Source of the DNA: Sipunculus nudus | Taxonomy: Eukaryota > Annelida > Sipuncula > Golfingiida > Sipunculidae | Direction: 5' to 3' | Length of the DNA stretch: 64,000 bases | Assembly (NCBI GenBank): GCA_026874595.1 | Contig: CM049315.1 | Span: 62,803,389-62,867,388, forward strand | In this document: one piece after another, positions 23,468 to 36,684 of the stretch | Numbering within the stretch: the stretch's first letter is position 1 | Layout: each line of letters starts with the position of its first letter | The notes under the pieces: model-generated | The model's input: only the letters and a program-made list of their open reading frames with translations | Database searches by the model: none | What the model was told of the DNA's origin: nothing | Made by a program: the position numbers and the translations under genes

Positions 23468-26400
23468 GAAATCAGCTAGGTTTTTGGCTAATTCAGGAAC
23501 GTGTGTTGTGCAAAAATTACAGATTTCAATTGCAAAAGAAGCAATTCAGAAGCTTCATTAGGCCGTTTAGAATCAGATACAAACGTCTTTTACGAAGAAA
23601 TCAGGTCGGTTTTTTCGTAATACAAGATCGTGATTTGTGCAGAAACGGCTAATATAAACTGCGATAGAAGCGTTTAAATAGCTTCATTAGGCCATTTAGA
23701 AATTGTTAAAAACGTCGCTTTTGCTGAAATCAGATCGGTTTTCGCGTAGTACAAGATCGTGTTGTGCAAAATAGAAGATTAAAATTGCAAAAGAAGCAAT
23801 TCAGAAGCTCCATTAGGCCATTTAGAACCGGGTACAAACATCGATCTCGCCGAAATCAGCTAGGTTTTTGCCTAATTCATGATCGTGTGTTGTGCAAAAA
23901 TTGCAGATTTAAATTGCAAAAGAAGCAATTCAGAAGCTCCATTAGGCCATTTAGAACCGGGTACAAACATCGATCTCGCCTAAATCAGCTAGGTTTTTGC
24001 CTAATTCATGATCGTGTGTTGTGCAAAAATTGCAGATTTAAATTGCAAAAGAAGCAATTCAGAAGCTTCATTAGGCCGTTTAGAACCAGATACAAACATC
24101 TTTTACGCCGAAATCAGCTCGGTTTTTGCGTAATACAAAATCGTGTGTTGTGCAAAGATGACCGATTTAAACTGGGAAAGAAGCGATTCAATAGCTTCAT
24201 TAGTCGACTTAAAACCCGTTACAACCGTCGTTTTCGCTTAAATAAGCTCGGTTTTTGCGTAGTACAAGATCGTGTGTTGGGCAAATATCACCGATTAAAA
24301 CTGCTAAATAAGCATTTTAGAAACTTCATCAGGCCATTAAGAACCAGTTAGAAACGTCGTTTTTGCTGAAATCAGCTCGATTATTCAGCGTAATATAAGA
24401 TCGTGTTTGTGCAAAAATGACCGATTTAAACTGCAAAAGAAGAGTTTAAGAAGCTTCAATAGGCCACTTCAAACCAGTTACAAAGATCTTTTTTGCCGAA
24501 ATCGACTCGGATTTTGCGTTATAATAGATCATGATTTGTGCAGGAATGGCCAGTTTAAACTGCGAAAGAAGCGTTTCAGAAACTTCATTAGGCGACTTAA
24601 AACCCGTTACAAAAGTCGTTTTCGCCGCAGTTAGCTCGGTTTTCGCGTACTACAAGATCGTGTGTTGTGCAAAAATGGCCGTTTAAATTGCAAATGAAGC
24701 GTTTTAATAGCTTCATCAGGCCATTTAAAACAAGTTACAAACGTCGTTTTTGCCGAAATCAGCAAGGTTTTCGCTTAATACAAGATCGCAGGTTTAAATT
24801 CCAAAAGAATCAATTCAGGAGCTTTATTAGGCCATTTAGAACCAGATACCAACGTCTTTTTCGCCGAAATCAGATCGGTTTTTGCGTAATACAAGACCGT
24901 GTTTTGCGCAAAGATGACCGATTTCAACTGCCAAGGAAGCCTTTTAGAAGCTTCATCGGGCCATTAAGAACCAGTTAGCAACGTCGTTTTTGCTGAAATC
25001 AGCTCGATTTTTTGCGTAATACCAAATCGTGTGTTGTGCAAAGATGACCGATTTAAGCTGCTAAAGAAGCGTTTTAGAAGCTTCATCAGGCCATTAAGAA
25101 CCAGTTAGAAACGTCTTTTATGCCGAAATCAGCTCGTTTTTTTCGTAATACAAGATCGTGATTTGTGCAGAAACGGCTGATTTAAACTGCGATAGAAGCG
25201 TTTTAATAGCTTCATTAGGCCATTTAGAAATTGGTAAAAACGTCGCTCTTGCTGAAATCAGATCGGTTTTTGCGTCATACAAAATCGTGTTTTGTGCAAA
25301 GATGACCGATTTAAACTGCAAAAGAAGCGTTTAAGAAGCTTTATCAGGCCATTAAGAATCAGTTAGGAACGTCGTTTTTGCTGAAATCAGCTCGATTTTT
25401 TGCGTAATATAAGATCGTGTGTTGTGCAAAGATGATCGATTTAAACTGCAAAAGAAGCGTTTGAGAAACTTCATTAGGCCATTTAGAACCAGTTACAAAT
25501 GTCGTTTTTTGGCCGAAATCAGCTCGGTTTTTGCGTAATATAGGATTCTGTTTTGTGCAAAATGGCCGATTTAAACTGCGAAAGAAGCGTTTTAGAAGCT
25601 TCATTTGTCCATTTACAACCAGTTACAAAAGTCGTTTTTGCCGAAATCAGCGCGATTTTCGCGTTATACAAGATCGTACGTTGTGAATAAATGGCCGATT
25701 TGAACTGAGAAAGAAGCGTTTTAGTAGCTTCATCAGGCCATTTAGAACAATTTACGAACGTCGTTTTTCCCGAAATCAGCTCGGTGTTCGCTTTATACAA
25801 GATCGTGTCTTGTGCAATGATCACCGATTTAAACTGCGAAAGAAGCGTTTTAGAAGCTTCATCAGGCCATTAAGAACCAGTTAGCAACGTCGTTTTTGCT
25901 AAAATCAGCTCGATTTTTTAGTGTAATATAAGATCGTGTTTGTGCAAAGATGACCGATTTAAACTGCAAAAGAAGAGTTTAAGAAGGTTCAATAGGCCAC
26001 TTAAACCAGTTACAAAGATCTTTTTTGCCGAAATCGACTCGGTTTTTGCGTTATAATAGATCATGATCCGTGCAAAAATGGCCAGTTGAAACTGCGAAAG
26101 AAGCGTTTCAGAAACTTCATTAGTCGATTTAAAACCCGTTACAATGGTCGTTTTCGTCGCAATCAGCTCGGTTTTCGCGTACTACAAGATCGTGTGTTGT
26201 GCAAAAATGGCCGTTTAAATTGCAAATGAAGCGTTTTAATAGCTTCATCAGGCCATTTAAAACAAGTTACAAACGTCGTTTTTGCCGAAATCAGCTCGGT
26301 TTTCGCTTTAAACAAGATCGTGTCTTTTGCAATGATCACCGATTTAAACTGTGAAAGAAGCGTTTTAGAAGCTTCATCAGGCCATTAAGAACCAGTTAGA

Positions 26401-27057
26401 AACGTCGTTTTTGCTGAAATCAGCTCGATTTTTTTGCGTAATGCAAGATCGTGTTTGTGCAAATATTGCAGATTTTAATTGCAAAAGAATCAATTCAGGA
26501 GCTTTATTAGGCCATTTAGAACCAGATACCAACGTCTTTTTCGCCGAAATCAGCTCGGTTTTTGCGTAATACAAGACCGTGTTTTGTGCAAAGATGACCG
26601 ATTTCAACTGCCAAGGAAGCCTTTTAGAAGCTTCATCAGGCCATTAAGAACCAGTTAGCAACGTCGTTTTTGCTGAAATCAGCTCGGTTTTTGCGTAATA
26701 CAAAATCGTGTGTTGTGCAAAGATGACCGATTTAAACTGCTAAGGAAGCGTTTTAGAAGCTTCATCAGGCCATTAAGAACCAGTTAGAAACGTCTTTTAC
26801 GCCGAAATCAGCTCTTTTTTTCGTAATACAAGATCATGATTTGTGCAGAAACGGCTGATTTAAACTGCGATAGAAGCGTTTTAATAGCTTCATTAGGCCA
26901 TTTAGAAATTGGTAAAAACGTCGCTCTTGCTGAAATCAGATCGGTTTTCGCGTAATACAACATCGTGTTGTGCAAAATAGAAGATTAAAATTGCAAAAGA
27001 AGCAATTCAGAAGCTCCATTAGGCCATTTAGAACCGGGTACAAACATCGATCTCGCC
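23468..27057 (+). repeat. 28-mer HOR, 3590 bp, copy 2
   Basis: The order and length equal those of 10127-13716 at an offset of 13341 bp. The private segment GGGAAAGAAGCGATTC / GTTGGGCAAATATCACC is present at about 24170-24300. Single-base differences are visible: AAACTGAGAAAG replaces AAACTGCGAAAG at 25705, GTTTTGCGCAAAG occurs at 24901, and CAGTTGAAACTGCG at 26084. Some are shared with 33481-36684, which groups those two copies. Confidence 0.93.
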
Positions 27058-29098
27058 GAAATCAGCTAGGTTTTTGGCTAATTCAGGAACGTGTGTTGTG
27101 CAAAAATTACAGATTTCAATTGCAAAAGAAGCAATTCAAAAGCTTCATTAGGCCGTTTAGAATCAGATACAAACGTCTTTTACGACGAAATCAGCTCGGT
27201 TTTTTCGTAATACAAGATCGTGATTTGTGCAGAAACGGCTAATATAAACTGCGATAGAAGCGTTTAAATAGCTTCATTAGGCCATTTAGAAATTGTTAAA
27301 AACGTCGCTTTTGCTGAAATCAGATCGGTTTTCGCGTAGTACAAGATCGTGTTGTGCAAAATAAAAGATTAAATTGCAAAAGAAGCAATTCAGAAGCTCC
27401 ATTAGGCCATTTAGAACCAGGTACAAACATCGATCTCGCCGAAATCAGCTAGGTTTTTGCCTAATTCATGATCGTGTGTTGTGCAAAAATTGCAGATTAA
27501 AATTGCAAAAGAAGCAATTCAGAAGCTTCATTAGGCCGTTTAGAACCAGATACAAACATCTTTTACGCCGAAATCAGCTCGGTTTTTGCGTAATACAAAA
27601 TCGTGTTTTGTGCAAAGATGACCGATTTAAACTGCAAAAGAAGCGTTTAAGAAGCTTTTTCAGGCCATTAAGAATCAGTTAGGAACGTCGTTTTTGCTGA
27701 AATCAGCTTGGTTTTTTTTGCGTAATATAAGATCGTGTGTTGTGCAAAGATGATCGATTTAAACTGCAAAAGAAGCGTTTGAGAAACTTCATTAGGCCAT
27801 TTAGAACCAGTTACAAATGTCGTTTTTGCCGAAATCAGCGCGATTTTCGCGTTATACAAGATCGTACGTTGTGAATAAATGGCCGATTTGAACTGCGAAA
27901 GAAGCGTTTTAATAGCTTCATCAGGCCATTTAGAACAAGTTACGAACGTCGTTTTTCCCGAAATCAGCTCGGTGTTCGCTTTATACAAGATCGTGTCTTG
28001 TGCAATGATCACCGATTTAAACTGCGAAAGAAGCGTTTTAGAAGCTTCATCAGGCCATTAAGAACCAGTTAGCAACGTCGTTTTTGCTAAAATCAGCTCG
28101 ATTTTTTAGTGTAATATAAGATCGTGTTTGTGCAAAGATGACCGATTTAAACTGCAAAAGAAGAGTTTAAGAAGGTTCAATAGGCCACTTAAACCAGTTA
28201 CAAAGATCTTTTTTGCCGAAATCGACTCGGTTTTTGCGTTATAATAGATCATGATCCGTGCAAAAAGGCCAGTTTAAACTGCGAAAGAAGCGTTTCAGAA
28301 ACTTCATTAGGCGACTTAAAACCCGTTACAATGGTCGTTTTCGTCGCAATCAGCTCGGTTTTTGCTTACTACAAGATCGTGTGTTGTGCAAAAATGGCCG
28401 TTTAAATTGCAAATGAAGCGTTTTAATAGCTTCATCAGGCCATTTAAAACAAGTTACAAACGTCGTTTTTGCCGAAATCAGCAAGGTTTTCGCTTAATAC
28501 AAGATCGCAGATTTAAATTCCAAAAGAATCAATTCAGGAGCTTTATTAGGCCATTTAGAACCAGATACCAACGTCTTTTTCGCCGAAATCAGATCGGTTT
28601 TTGCGTAATACAACATCGTGTTTTGTGCAAAGATGACCGATTTCGACTGCCAAGGAAGCCTTTTAGAAGCTTCATCAGGCCATTAAGAACCAGTTAGCAA
28701 CATCGTTTTTGCTGAAATCAGCTCGATTTTTTGCGTAATACAAAATCGTGTGTTGTGCAAAGATGACCGATTTAAACTGCTAAAGAAGCGTTTTAGAAGC
28801 TTCATCAGGCCATTAAGAACCAGTTAGAAACGTCTTTTATGCCGAAATCAGCTAGTTTTTTTCGTAATACAAGATCGTGATTTGTGCAGAAACGGCTCAT
28901 TTAAACTGCGTTAGAAGCGTTTTAATAGCTTCATTAGGCCATTTAGAAATTGGTAAAAACGTCGCTCTTGCTGAAATCAGATCGGTTTTCGCGTAATACA
29001 ACATCGTGTTGTGCAAAATAGAAGATTAAAATTGCAAAAGAAGCAATTCAGAAGCTCCATTAGGCCATTTAGAACCGGGTACAAACATCGATCTCGCC
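27058..29098 (+). repeat. 16-mer HOR, 2041 bp, copy 3
   Basis: This copy directly follows 28-mer copy 2. It matches the 16-mers at 15903 and 17944 in subtype order, total length and the AAAATAAAAGATTAAATTGC indel, at an offset of 9113-9114 bp from 17944. The succession 28-mer then 16-mer-like unit mirrors 10127-15902, so the two units were copied together. Confidence 0.93.
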
Positions 29099-31804
29099 AA
29101 AATCAGCTAGGTTTCTGGCTAATTCAGGAACGTGTGTTGTGCAAGAATAACAGATTTCAATTGCAAAAGAAGCAATTCAAAAGCTTCATTAGGCCGTTTA
29201 GAACCAGATACAAACGTCTTTTACGACGAAATCAGCTCGGTTTTTTCGTAATACAAGATCGTGATCTGTGTAGAAACGGCTAATATAAACTGCGATAGAA
29301 CCGTTTAAATAGCTTCATTAGGCCATTTAGAAATTGTTAAAAACGTCGCTCTTGCTGAAATCAGATCGGTTTTCGCGTAGCACAAGATCGTGTTGTGCAA
29401 AATAGAAGATTAAAATTGCAAAAGAAGCAATTCAGAAGCTCCATTAGGCCATTGAGAAACGGGTACAAACATCGATCTCGCCGAAATCAGCTAGGTTTTT
29501 GCCTAATTCATGATCGTGTGTTGTGCAAAAATTGCAGATTAAAATTGCAAAAGAAGCAATTCAGAAGCTTCATTAGGCCGTTTAGAACCAGATACAAACA
29601 TCTTTTACGCCGAAATCAGCTCGGTTTTTGCGTAATACAAAATCGTGTTTTGTGCAAAGATGACCGATTTAAACTGCAAAAGAAGCGTTTAAGAAGCTTT
29701 ATCAGGCCATTAAGAATCAGTTAGGAACGTCGTTTTTGCTAAAATCAGCTCGGTTTTTGCGTAATACAAAATCGTGTTTTGTGCAAAATGGCCGATTTAA
29801 ACTGCGAAAGAAGCGTTTTAGAAGCTTCATTTGTCCATTTACAACCAGTTACAAAAGTTGTTTTTTGCCGAATTCAGCGCGATTTTCGCGTTATACAAGA
29901 TCGTACGTTGTGAATAAATGGCCGATTTGAACTGCGAAAGAAGCGTTTTAATAGCTTCATCAGGCCATTTAGAACAAGTTACGAACGTCGTTTTTCCCGA
30001 AATCAGCTCGGTGTTTGCTTTATACAAGATCGTGTCTTGTGCAATGATCACCGATTTAAACTGCGAAAGAAGCCTTTTAGAAGCTTTATCAGGCCATTAA
30101 GAACCAGTTAGAAACGTCGTTTTTGCTGAAATCAGCTCGATTTTTTTGCGTAATGCAAGATCGTGTTTGTGCAAATATTGAAGATTTAAATTGCAAAAGA
30201 ATCAATTCAGGTGCTTTATTAGGCCATTTAGAACCAGATACCAACGTCTTTTTCGCCGAAATCAGCTCGATTTTTTGCGTAATACAAAATCGTGTGTTGT
30301 GCAAAGATGACCGATTAAAACTGCTTAAGAAGCATTTTAGAAGCTTCATCAGGCCATTAAGAACCAGTTAGAAACGTCTTTTACGCCGAAATCAGCTCGT
30401 TTTTTTCGTAATACAAGATCCTGATTTGTGCAGAAACGGCTGATTTAAACTGCGATAGAAGCGTTTTAATAGCTTCATTAGGCCATTTAGAAATTGGTAA
30501 AAACGTCGCTCTTGCTGAAATCAGATCGGTTTTTGCGTAATACAAGATCGTGTTTTGTGCAAAGATGACCGATTTAAACTGTGAAAGAAGCGTTTTAGAA
30601 GCTTCATCAGGCCATTAAGAACCAGTAAGCAACGTCGTTTTTGCTAAAATCAGCTCGATTTTTTAGTGTAATATAAGATCGTGTTTGTGCAAAGATGACC
30701 GATTTAAACTGCAAAAGAAGAGTTTAAGAAGGTTCAATAGGCCACTTAAAACCAGTTACAAAGATCTTTTTTGCCGAAATCGACTCGGTTTTTGCGTTAT
30801 AATAGATCATGATCCGTGCAAAAATGGCCAGTTTAAACTGCGAAAGAAGCGTTTCAGAAACTTCATTAGGCGACTTAAAACCCGTTACAATCGTCGTTTT
30901 CGTCGCAATCAGCTCGGTTTTCGCGTACTACAAGATCGTGTGTTGTGCAAAAATGGCCGTTTAAATTGCAAATTAAGCATTTAAATAGCTTCATCAGGCC
31001 ATTTAAAACAAGTTACAAACGTCGTTTTTGCCGAAATCAGCTCGGTTTTCGCTTTAAACAAGATCGTGTCTTGTGCAATGATCACCGATTTAAACTGTGA
31101 AAGAAGCGTTTTAGAAGCTTCATCAGGCCATTAAGAACCAGTTAGAAACGTCGTTTTTGCTGAAATCAGCTCGATTTTTTTGCGTAATGCAAGATCGTGT
31201 TTGTGCAAATATTGCAGATTTAAATTGCAAAAGAATCAATTCAGGAGCTTTATTAGGCCATTTAGAACCAGATACAAACGTCTTTTTCGCCGAAATCAGC
31301 TCGGTTTTTGCGTAATACAAGACCGTGTTTTGTGCAAAAATGACCGATTTAAACTGCCAAGGAAGCCTTTTAGAAGCTTCATCAGGCCATTAAGAACCAG
31401 TTAGCAACGTCGTTTTTGCTGAAATCAGCTCGATTTTTTACGTAATACAAAATCGTGTGTTGTGCAAAGATGACCGATTTAAACTGCTAAAGAAGCGTTT
31501 TAGAAGCTTCATCAGGCCATTAAGAACCAGTTAGAAACGTCTTTTACGCCGAAATCAGCTCTTTTTTTCGTAATACAAGATCGTGATTTGTGCCGAAACG
31601 GCTGATTTAAACTGCGATAGAAGCGTTTTAATAGCTTCATTAGGCCATTTAGAAATTGGTAAAAACGTCGCTCTTGCTGAAATCAGATCGGTTTTCGCGT
31701 AATACAACATCGTGTTGTGCAAAATAGAAGATTAAAATTGCAAAAGAAGCAATTCAGAAGCTTCATTAGGCCGTTTAGAACCAGATACAAAAATCTTTTA
31801 CGCC
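29099..31804 (+). repeat. Mosaic segment between 16-mer copy 3 and the 13-mer
   Basis: To about 30850 it follows 19986-21740 at an offset of 9113 bp. From about 30685 it follows 38144-39264 at an offset of 7459 bp, and resembles 5648-6400. It ends in a chimeric M/K monomer at about 31740. No unique DNA is present. Confidence 0.8.
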
Positions 31805-33480
31805 GAAATCAGCTCGGTTTTTGCGTAATACAAAATCGTGTTTTGTGCAAAGATGACCGATTTAAACTGCAAAAGAAGCGTTTAAGAAGCTTTATCAGGC
31901 CATTAAGAATCAGTTAGGAACGTCGTTTTTGCTGAAATCAGCTCGGTTTTTGCGTAATACAAAATCGTGTTTTGTGCAAAATGGCCGATTTAAACTGCGA
32001 AAGAAGCGTTTTAATAGCTTCATCAGGCCATTTAGAACAAGTTACGAACGCCGTTTTTCCCGAAATCAGCTCGGTGTTCGCTTTATACAAGATCGTGTCT
32101 TGTGCAATGATCACCGATTTAAACTGCGAAAGAAGCCTTTTAGAAGCTTTATCAGGCCATTAAGAACCAGTTAGAAACGTCGTTTTTGCTGAAATCAGCT
32201 CGATTTTTTTGCGTAATGCAAGATCGTGTTTGTGCAAATATTGAAGATTTAAATTGCAAAAGAATCAATTCAGGTGCTTTATTAGGCCATTTAGAACCAG
32301 ATACCAACGTCTTTTTCGCCGAAATCAGCTCGATTTTTTGCGTAATACAAAATCGTGTGTTGTGCAAAGATGACCGATTTAAACTGCTTAAGAAGCATTT
32401 TAGAAGCTTCATCAGGCCATTAAGAACCAGTTAGAAACGTCTTTTACGCCGAAATCAGCTCGTTTTTTTCGTAATACAAGATCCTGATTTGTGCAGAAAC
32501 GGCTGATTTAAACTGCGATAGAAGCGTTTTAATAGCTTCATTAGGCCATTTAGAAATTGGTAAAAACGTCGCTCTTGCTGAAATCAGATCGGTTTTTGCG
32601 TAATACAAGATCGTGTTTTGTGCAAAGATGACCGATTTAAACTGTGAAAGAAGCGTTTTAGAAGCTTCAATAGGCCACTTAAAACCAGTTACAAAGATCT
32701 TTTTTGCCGAAATCGACTCGGTTTTTGCGTTATAATAGATCATGATCCGTGCAAAAATGGCCAGTTTAAACTGCGAAAGAAGCCTTTCAGAAACTTCATT
32801 AGGCGACTTAAAACCCGTTACAATCGTCGTTTTCGTCGCAATCAGCTCGATTTTTTTGCGTAATGCAAGATCGTGTTTGTGCAAATATTGCAGATTTAAA
32901 TTGCAAAAGAATCAATTCAGGAGCTTTATTAGGCCATTTAGAACCAGATACAAACGTCTTTTTCGCCGAAATCAGCTCGGTTTTTGCGTAATACAAGACC
33001 GTGTTTTGTGCAAAAATGACCGATTTAAACTGCCAAGGAAGCCTTTTAGAAGCTTCATCAGGCCATTAAGAACCAGTTAGCAACGTCGTTTTTGCTGAAA
33101 TCAGCTCGATTTTTTACGTGATACAAAATCGTGTGTTGTGCAAAGATGACCGATTTAAACTGCTAAAGAAGCGTTTTAGAAGCTTCATCAGGCCATTAAG
33201 AACCAGTTAGAAACGTCTTTTACGCCGAAATCAGCTCTTTTTTTCGTAATACAAGATCGTGATTTGTGCCGAAACGGCTGATTTAAACTGCGATAGAAGC
33301 GTTTTAATAGCTTCATTAGGCCATTTAGAAATTGGTAAAAACGTCGCTCTTGCTGAAATCAGATCGGTTTTCGCGTAATACAACATCGTGTTGTGCAAAA
33401 TAGAAGATTAAAATTGCAAAAGAAGCAATTCAGAAGTTCCATTAGGCCATTTAGAACCGGGTACAAACATCGATCTCGCC
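31805..33480 (+). repeat. 13-mer derivative of the 14-mer HOR, 1676 bp
   Basis: It matches the 14-mers at 39264 and 41069 but is one monomer shorter (1676 against 1805 bp). The missing monomer maps to about 32664, where AGAAGCTTCA runs straight into ATAGGCCACTTAAAACC: the front of one subtype is joined to the back of subtype L. This is the product expected from an unequal crossover or slippage inside the conserved box. Confidence 0.88.
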
Positions 33481-36400
33481 GAAATCAGCTAGGTTTTTGG
33501 CTAATTCAGGAACGTGTGTTGTGCAAAAATTACAGATTTCAATTGCAAAAGAAGCAATTCAGAAGCTTCATTAGGCCGTTTAGAATCAGATACAAACGTC
33601 TTTTACGAAGAAATCAGCTCGGTTTTTTCGTAATACAAGATCGTGATTTGTGCAGAAACGGCTAATATAAACTGCGATAGAAGCGTTTAAATAGCTTCAT
33701 TAGGCCATTTAGAAATTGTTAAAAACGTCGCTTTTGCTGAAATCAGATCGGTTTTCGCGTAGTACAAGATCGTGTTGTGCAAAATAGAAGATTAAAATTG
33801 CAAAAGAAGCAATTCAGAAGCTCCATTAGGCCATTTAGAACCGGGTACAAACATCGATCTCGCCGAAATCAGCTAGGTTTTTGCCTAATTCATGATCGTG
33901 TGTTGTGCAAAAATTGCAGATTTAAATTGCAAAAGAAGCAATTCAGAAGCTTCATTAGGCCGTTTAGAACCAGATACAAACATCTTTTACGCCGAAATCA
34001 GCTCGGTTTTTGCGTAATACAAAATCGTGTGTTGTGCAAAGATGACCGATTTTAACTGGGAAAGAAGCGATTCAATAGCTTCATTAGTCGACTTAAAACC
34101 CGTTACAACCGTCGTTTTCGCTTAAATAAGCTCGGTTTTTGCGTAGTACAAGATCGTGTGTTGGGCAAATATCACCGATTAAAACTGCTAAATAAGCATT
34201 TTAGAAACTTCATCAGGCCATTAAGAACCAGTTAGAAACGTCGTTTTTGCTGAAATCAGCTCGATTATTCAGCGTAATATAAGATCGTGTTTGTGCAAAA
34301 ATGACCGATTTAAACTGCAAAAGAAGAGTTTAAGAAGCTTCAATAGGCCACTTCAAACCAGTTACAAAGATCTTTTTTGCCGAAATCGACTCGGATTTTG
34401 CGTTATAATAGATCATGATTTGTGCAGGAATGGCCAGTTTAAACTGCGAAAGAAGCGTTTCAGAAACTTCATTAGGCGACTTAAAACCCGTTACAAAAGT
34501 CGTTTTCGCCGCAGTTAGCTCGGTTTTCGCGTACTACAAGATCGTGTGTTGTGCAAAAATGGCCGTTTAAATTGCAAATGAAGCGTTTTAATAGCTTCAT
34601 CAGGCCATTTAAAACAAGTTACAAACGTCGTTTTTGCCGAAATCAGCAAGGTTTTCGCTTAATACAAGATCGCAGGTTTAAATTCCAAAAGAATCAATTC
34701 AGGAGCTTTATTAGGCCATTTAGAACCAGATACCAACGTCTTTTTCGCCGAAATCAGCTCGGTTTTTGCGTAATACAAGACCGTGTTTTGTGCAAAGATG
34801 ACCGATTTCAACTGCCAAGGAAGCCTTTTAGAAGCTTCATCGGGCCATTAAGAACCAGTTAGCAACGTCGTTTTTGCTGAAATCAGCTCGATTTTTTGCG
34901 TAATACCAAATCGTGTGTTGTGCAAAGATGACCGATTTAAGCTGCTAAAGAAGCGTTTTAGAAGCTTCATCAGGCCATTAAGAACCAGTTAGAAACGTCT
35001 TTTATGCCGAAATCAGCTCGTTTTTTTCGTAATACAAGATCGTGATTTGTGCAGAAACGGCTGATTTAAACTGCGATAGAAGCGTTTTAATAGCTTCATT
35101 AGGCCATTTAGAAATTGGTAAAAACGTCGCTCTTGCTGAAATCAGATCGGTTTTTGCGTCATACAAAATCGTGTTTTGTGCAAAGATGACCGATTTAAAC
35201 TGCAAAAGAAGCGTTTAAGAAGCTTTATCAGGCCATTAAGAATCAGTTAGGAACGTCGTTTTTGCTGAAATCAGCTCGATTTTTTGCGTAATATAAGATC
35301 GTGTGTTGTGCAAAGATGATCGATTTAAACTGCAAAAGAAGCGTTTGAGAAACTTCATTAGGCCATTTAGAACCAGTTACAAATGTCGTTTTTTGGCCGA
35401 AATCAGCTCGGTTTTTGCGTAATATAGGATTCTGTTTTGTGCAAAATGGCCGATTTAAACTGCGAAAGAAGCGTTTTAGAAGCTTCATTTGTCCATTTAC
35501 AACCAGTTACAAAAGTCGTTTTTGCCGAAATCAGCGCGATTTTCGCGTTATACAAGATCGTACGTTGTGAATAAATGGCCGATTTGAACTGAGAAAGAAG
35601 CGTTTTAGTAGCTTCATCAGGCCATTTAGAACAATTTACGAACGTCGTTTTTCCCGAAATCAGCTCGGTGTTCGCTTTATACAAGATCGTGTCTTGTGCA
35701 ATGATCACCGATTTAAACTGCGAAAGAAGCGTTTTAGAAGCTTCATCAGGCCATTAAGAACCAGTTAGCAACGTCGTTTTTGCTAAAATCAGCTCGATTT
35801 TTTAGTGTAATATAAGATCGTGTTTGTGCAAAGATGACCGATTTAAACTGCAAAAGAAGAGTTTAAGAAGGTTCAATAGGCCACTTAAACCAGTTACAAA
35901 GATCTTTTTTGCCGAAATCGACTCGGTTTTTGCGTTATAATAGATCATGATCCGTGCAAAAATGGCCAGTTTAAACTGCGAAAGAAGCGTTTCAGAAACT
36001 TCATTAGGCGATTTAAAACCCGTTACAATGGTCGTTTTCGTCTCAATCAGCTCGGTTTTCGCGTACTACAAGATCGTGTGTTGTGCAAAAATGGCCGATT
36101 AAAATTGCAAAAGAAGCAATTCAGAAGCTTCATTAGGCCGTTTAGAACCAGATACAAACATCTTTTACGCCGAAATCAGCTCGGTTTTTGCGTAATACAA
36201 GACCGTGTTTTGTGCAAAGATGACCGATTTCAACTGCCAAGGAAGCCTTTTAGAAGCTTCATCAGGCCATTAAGAACCAGTTAGCAACGTCGTTTTTGCT
36301 GAAATCAGCTCGATTTTTTGCGTAATACAAAATCGTGTGTTGTGCAAAGATGACCGATTTAAACTGCTAAGGAAGCGTTTTAGAAGCTTCATCAGGCCAT

Positions 36401-36684
36401 TAAGAACCATTTAGAAACGTCTTTTACGCCGAAATCAGCTCTTTTTTTCGTAATACAAGATCGTGATTTGTGCAGAAACGGCTGATTTAAACTGCGATAG
36501 AAGCGTTTTAATAGCTTCATTAGGCCATTTAGAAATTGGTAAAAACGTCGCTCTTGCTGAAATCAGATCGGTTTTCGCGTAATACAACATCGTGTTGTGC
36601 AAAATAGAAGATTAAAATTGCAAAAGAAGCAATTCAGAAGCTCCATTAGGCCATTTAGAACCGGGTACAAACATCGATCTCGCC
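33481..36684 (+). repeat. Shortened 28-mer HOR (~25-mer, 3204 bp)
   Basis: This unit has the private 28-mer markers (GGGAAAGAAGCGATTC, GTTGGGCAAATATCACC). Relative to 23468 the offset changes from 10013 to 9884 bp near 34000, a loss of one 129-bp monomer. It changes again near 36095, where GTGCAAAAATGGCCG joins ATTAAAATTGCAAAAG, a loss of about two monomers. It is followed at 36685 by sequence of the 13717 type. Confidence 0.88.
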
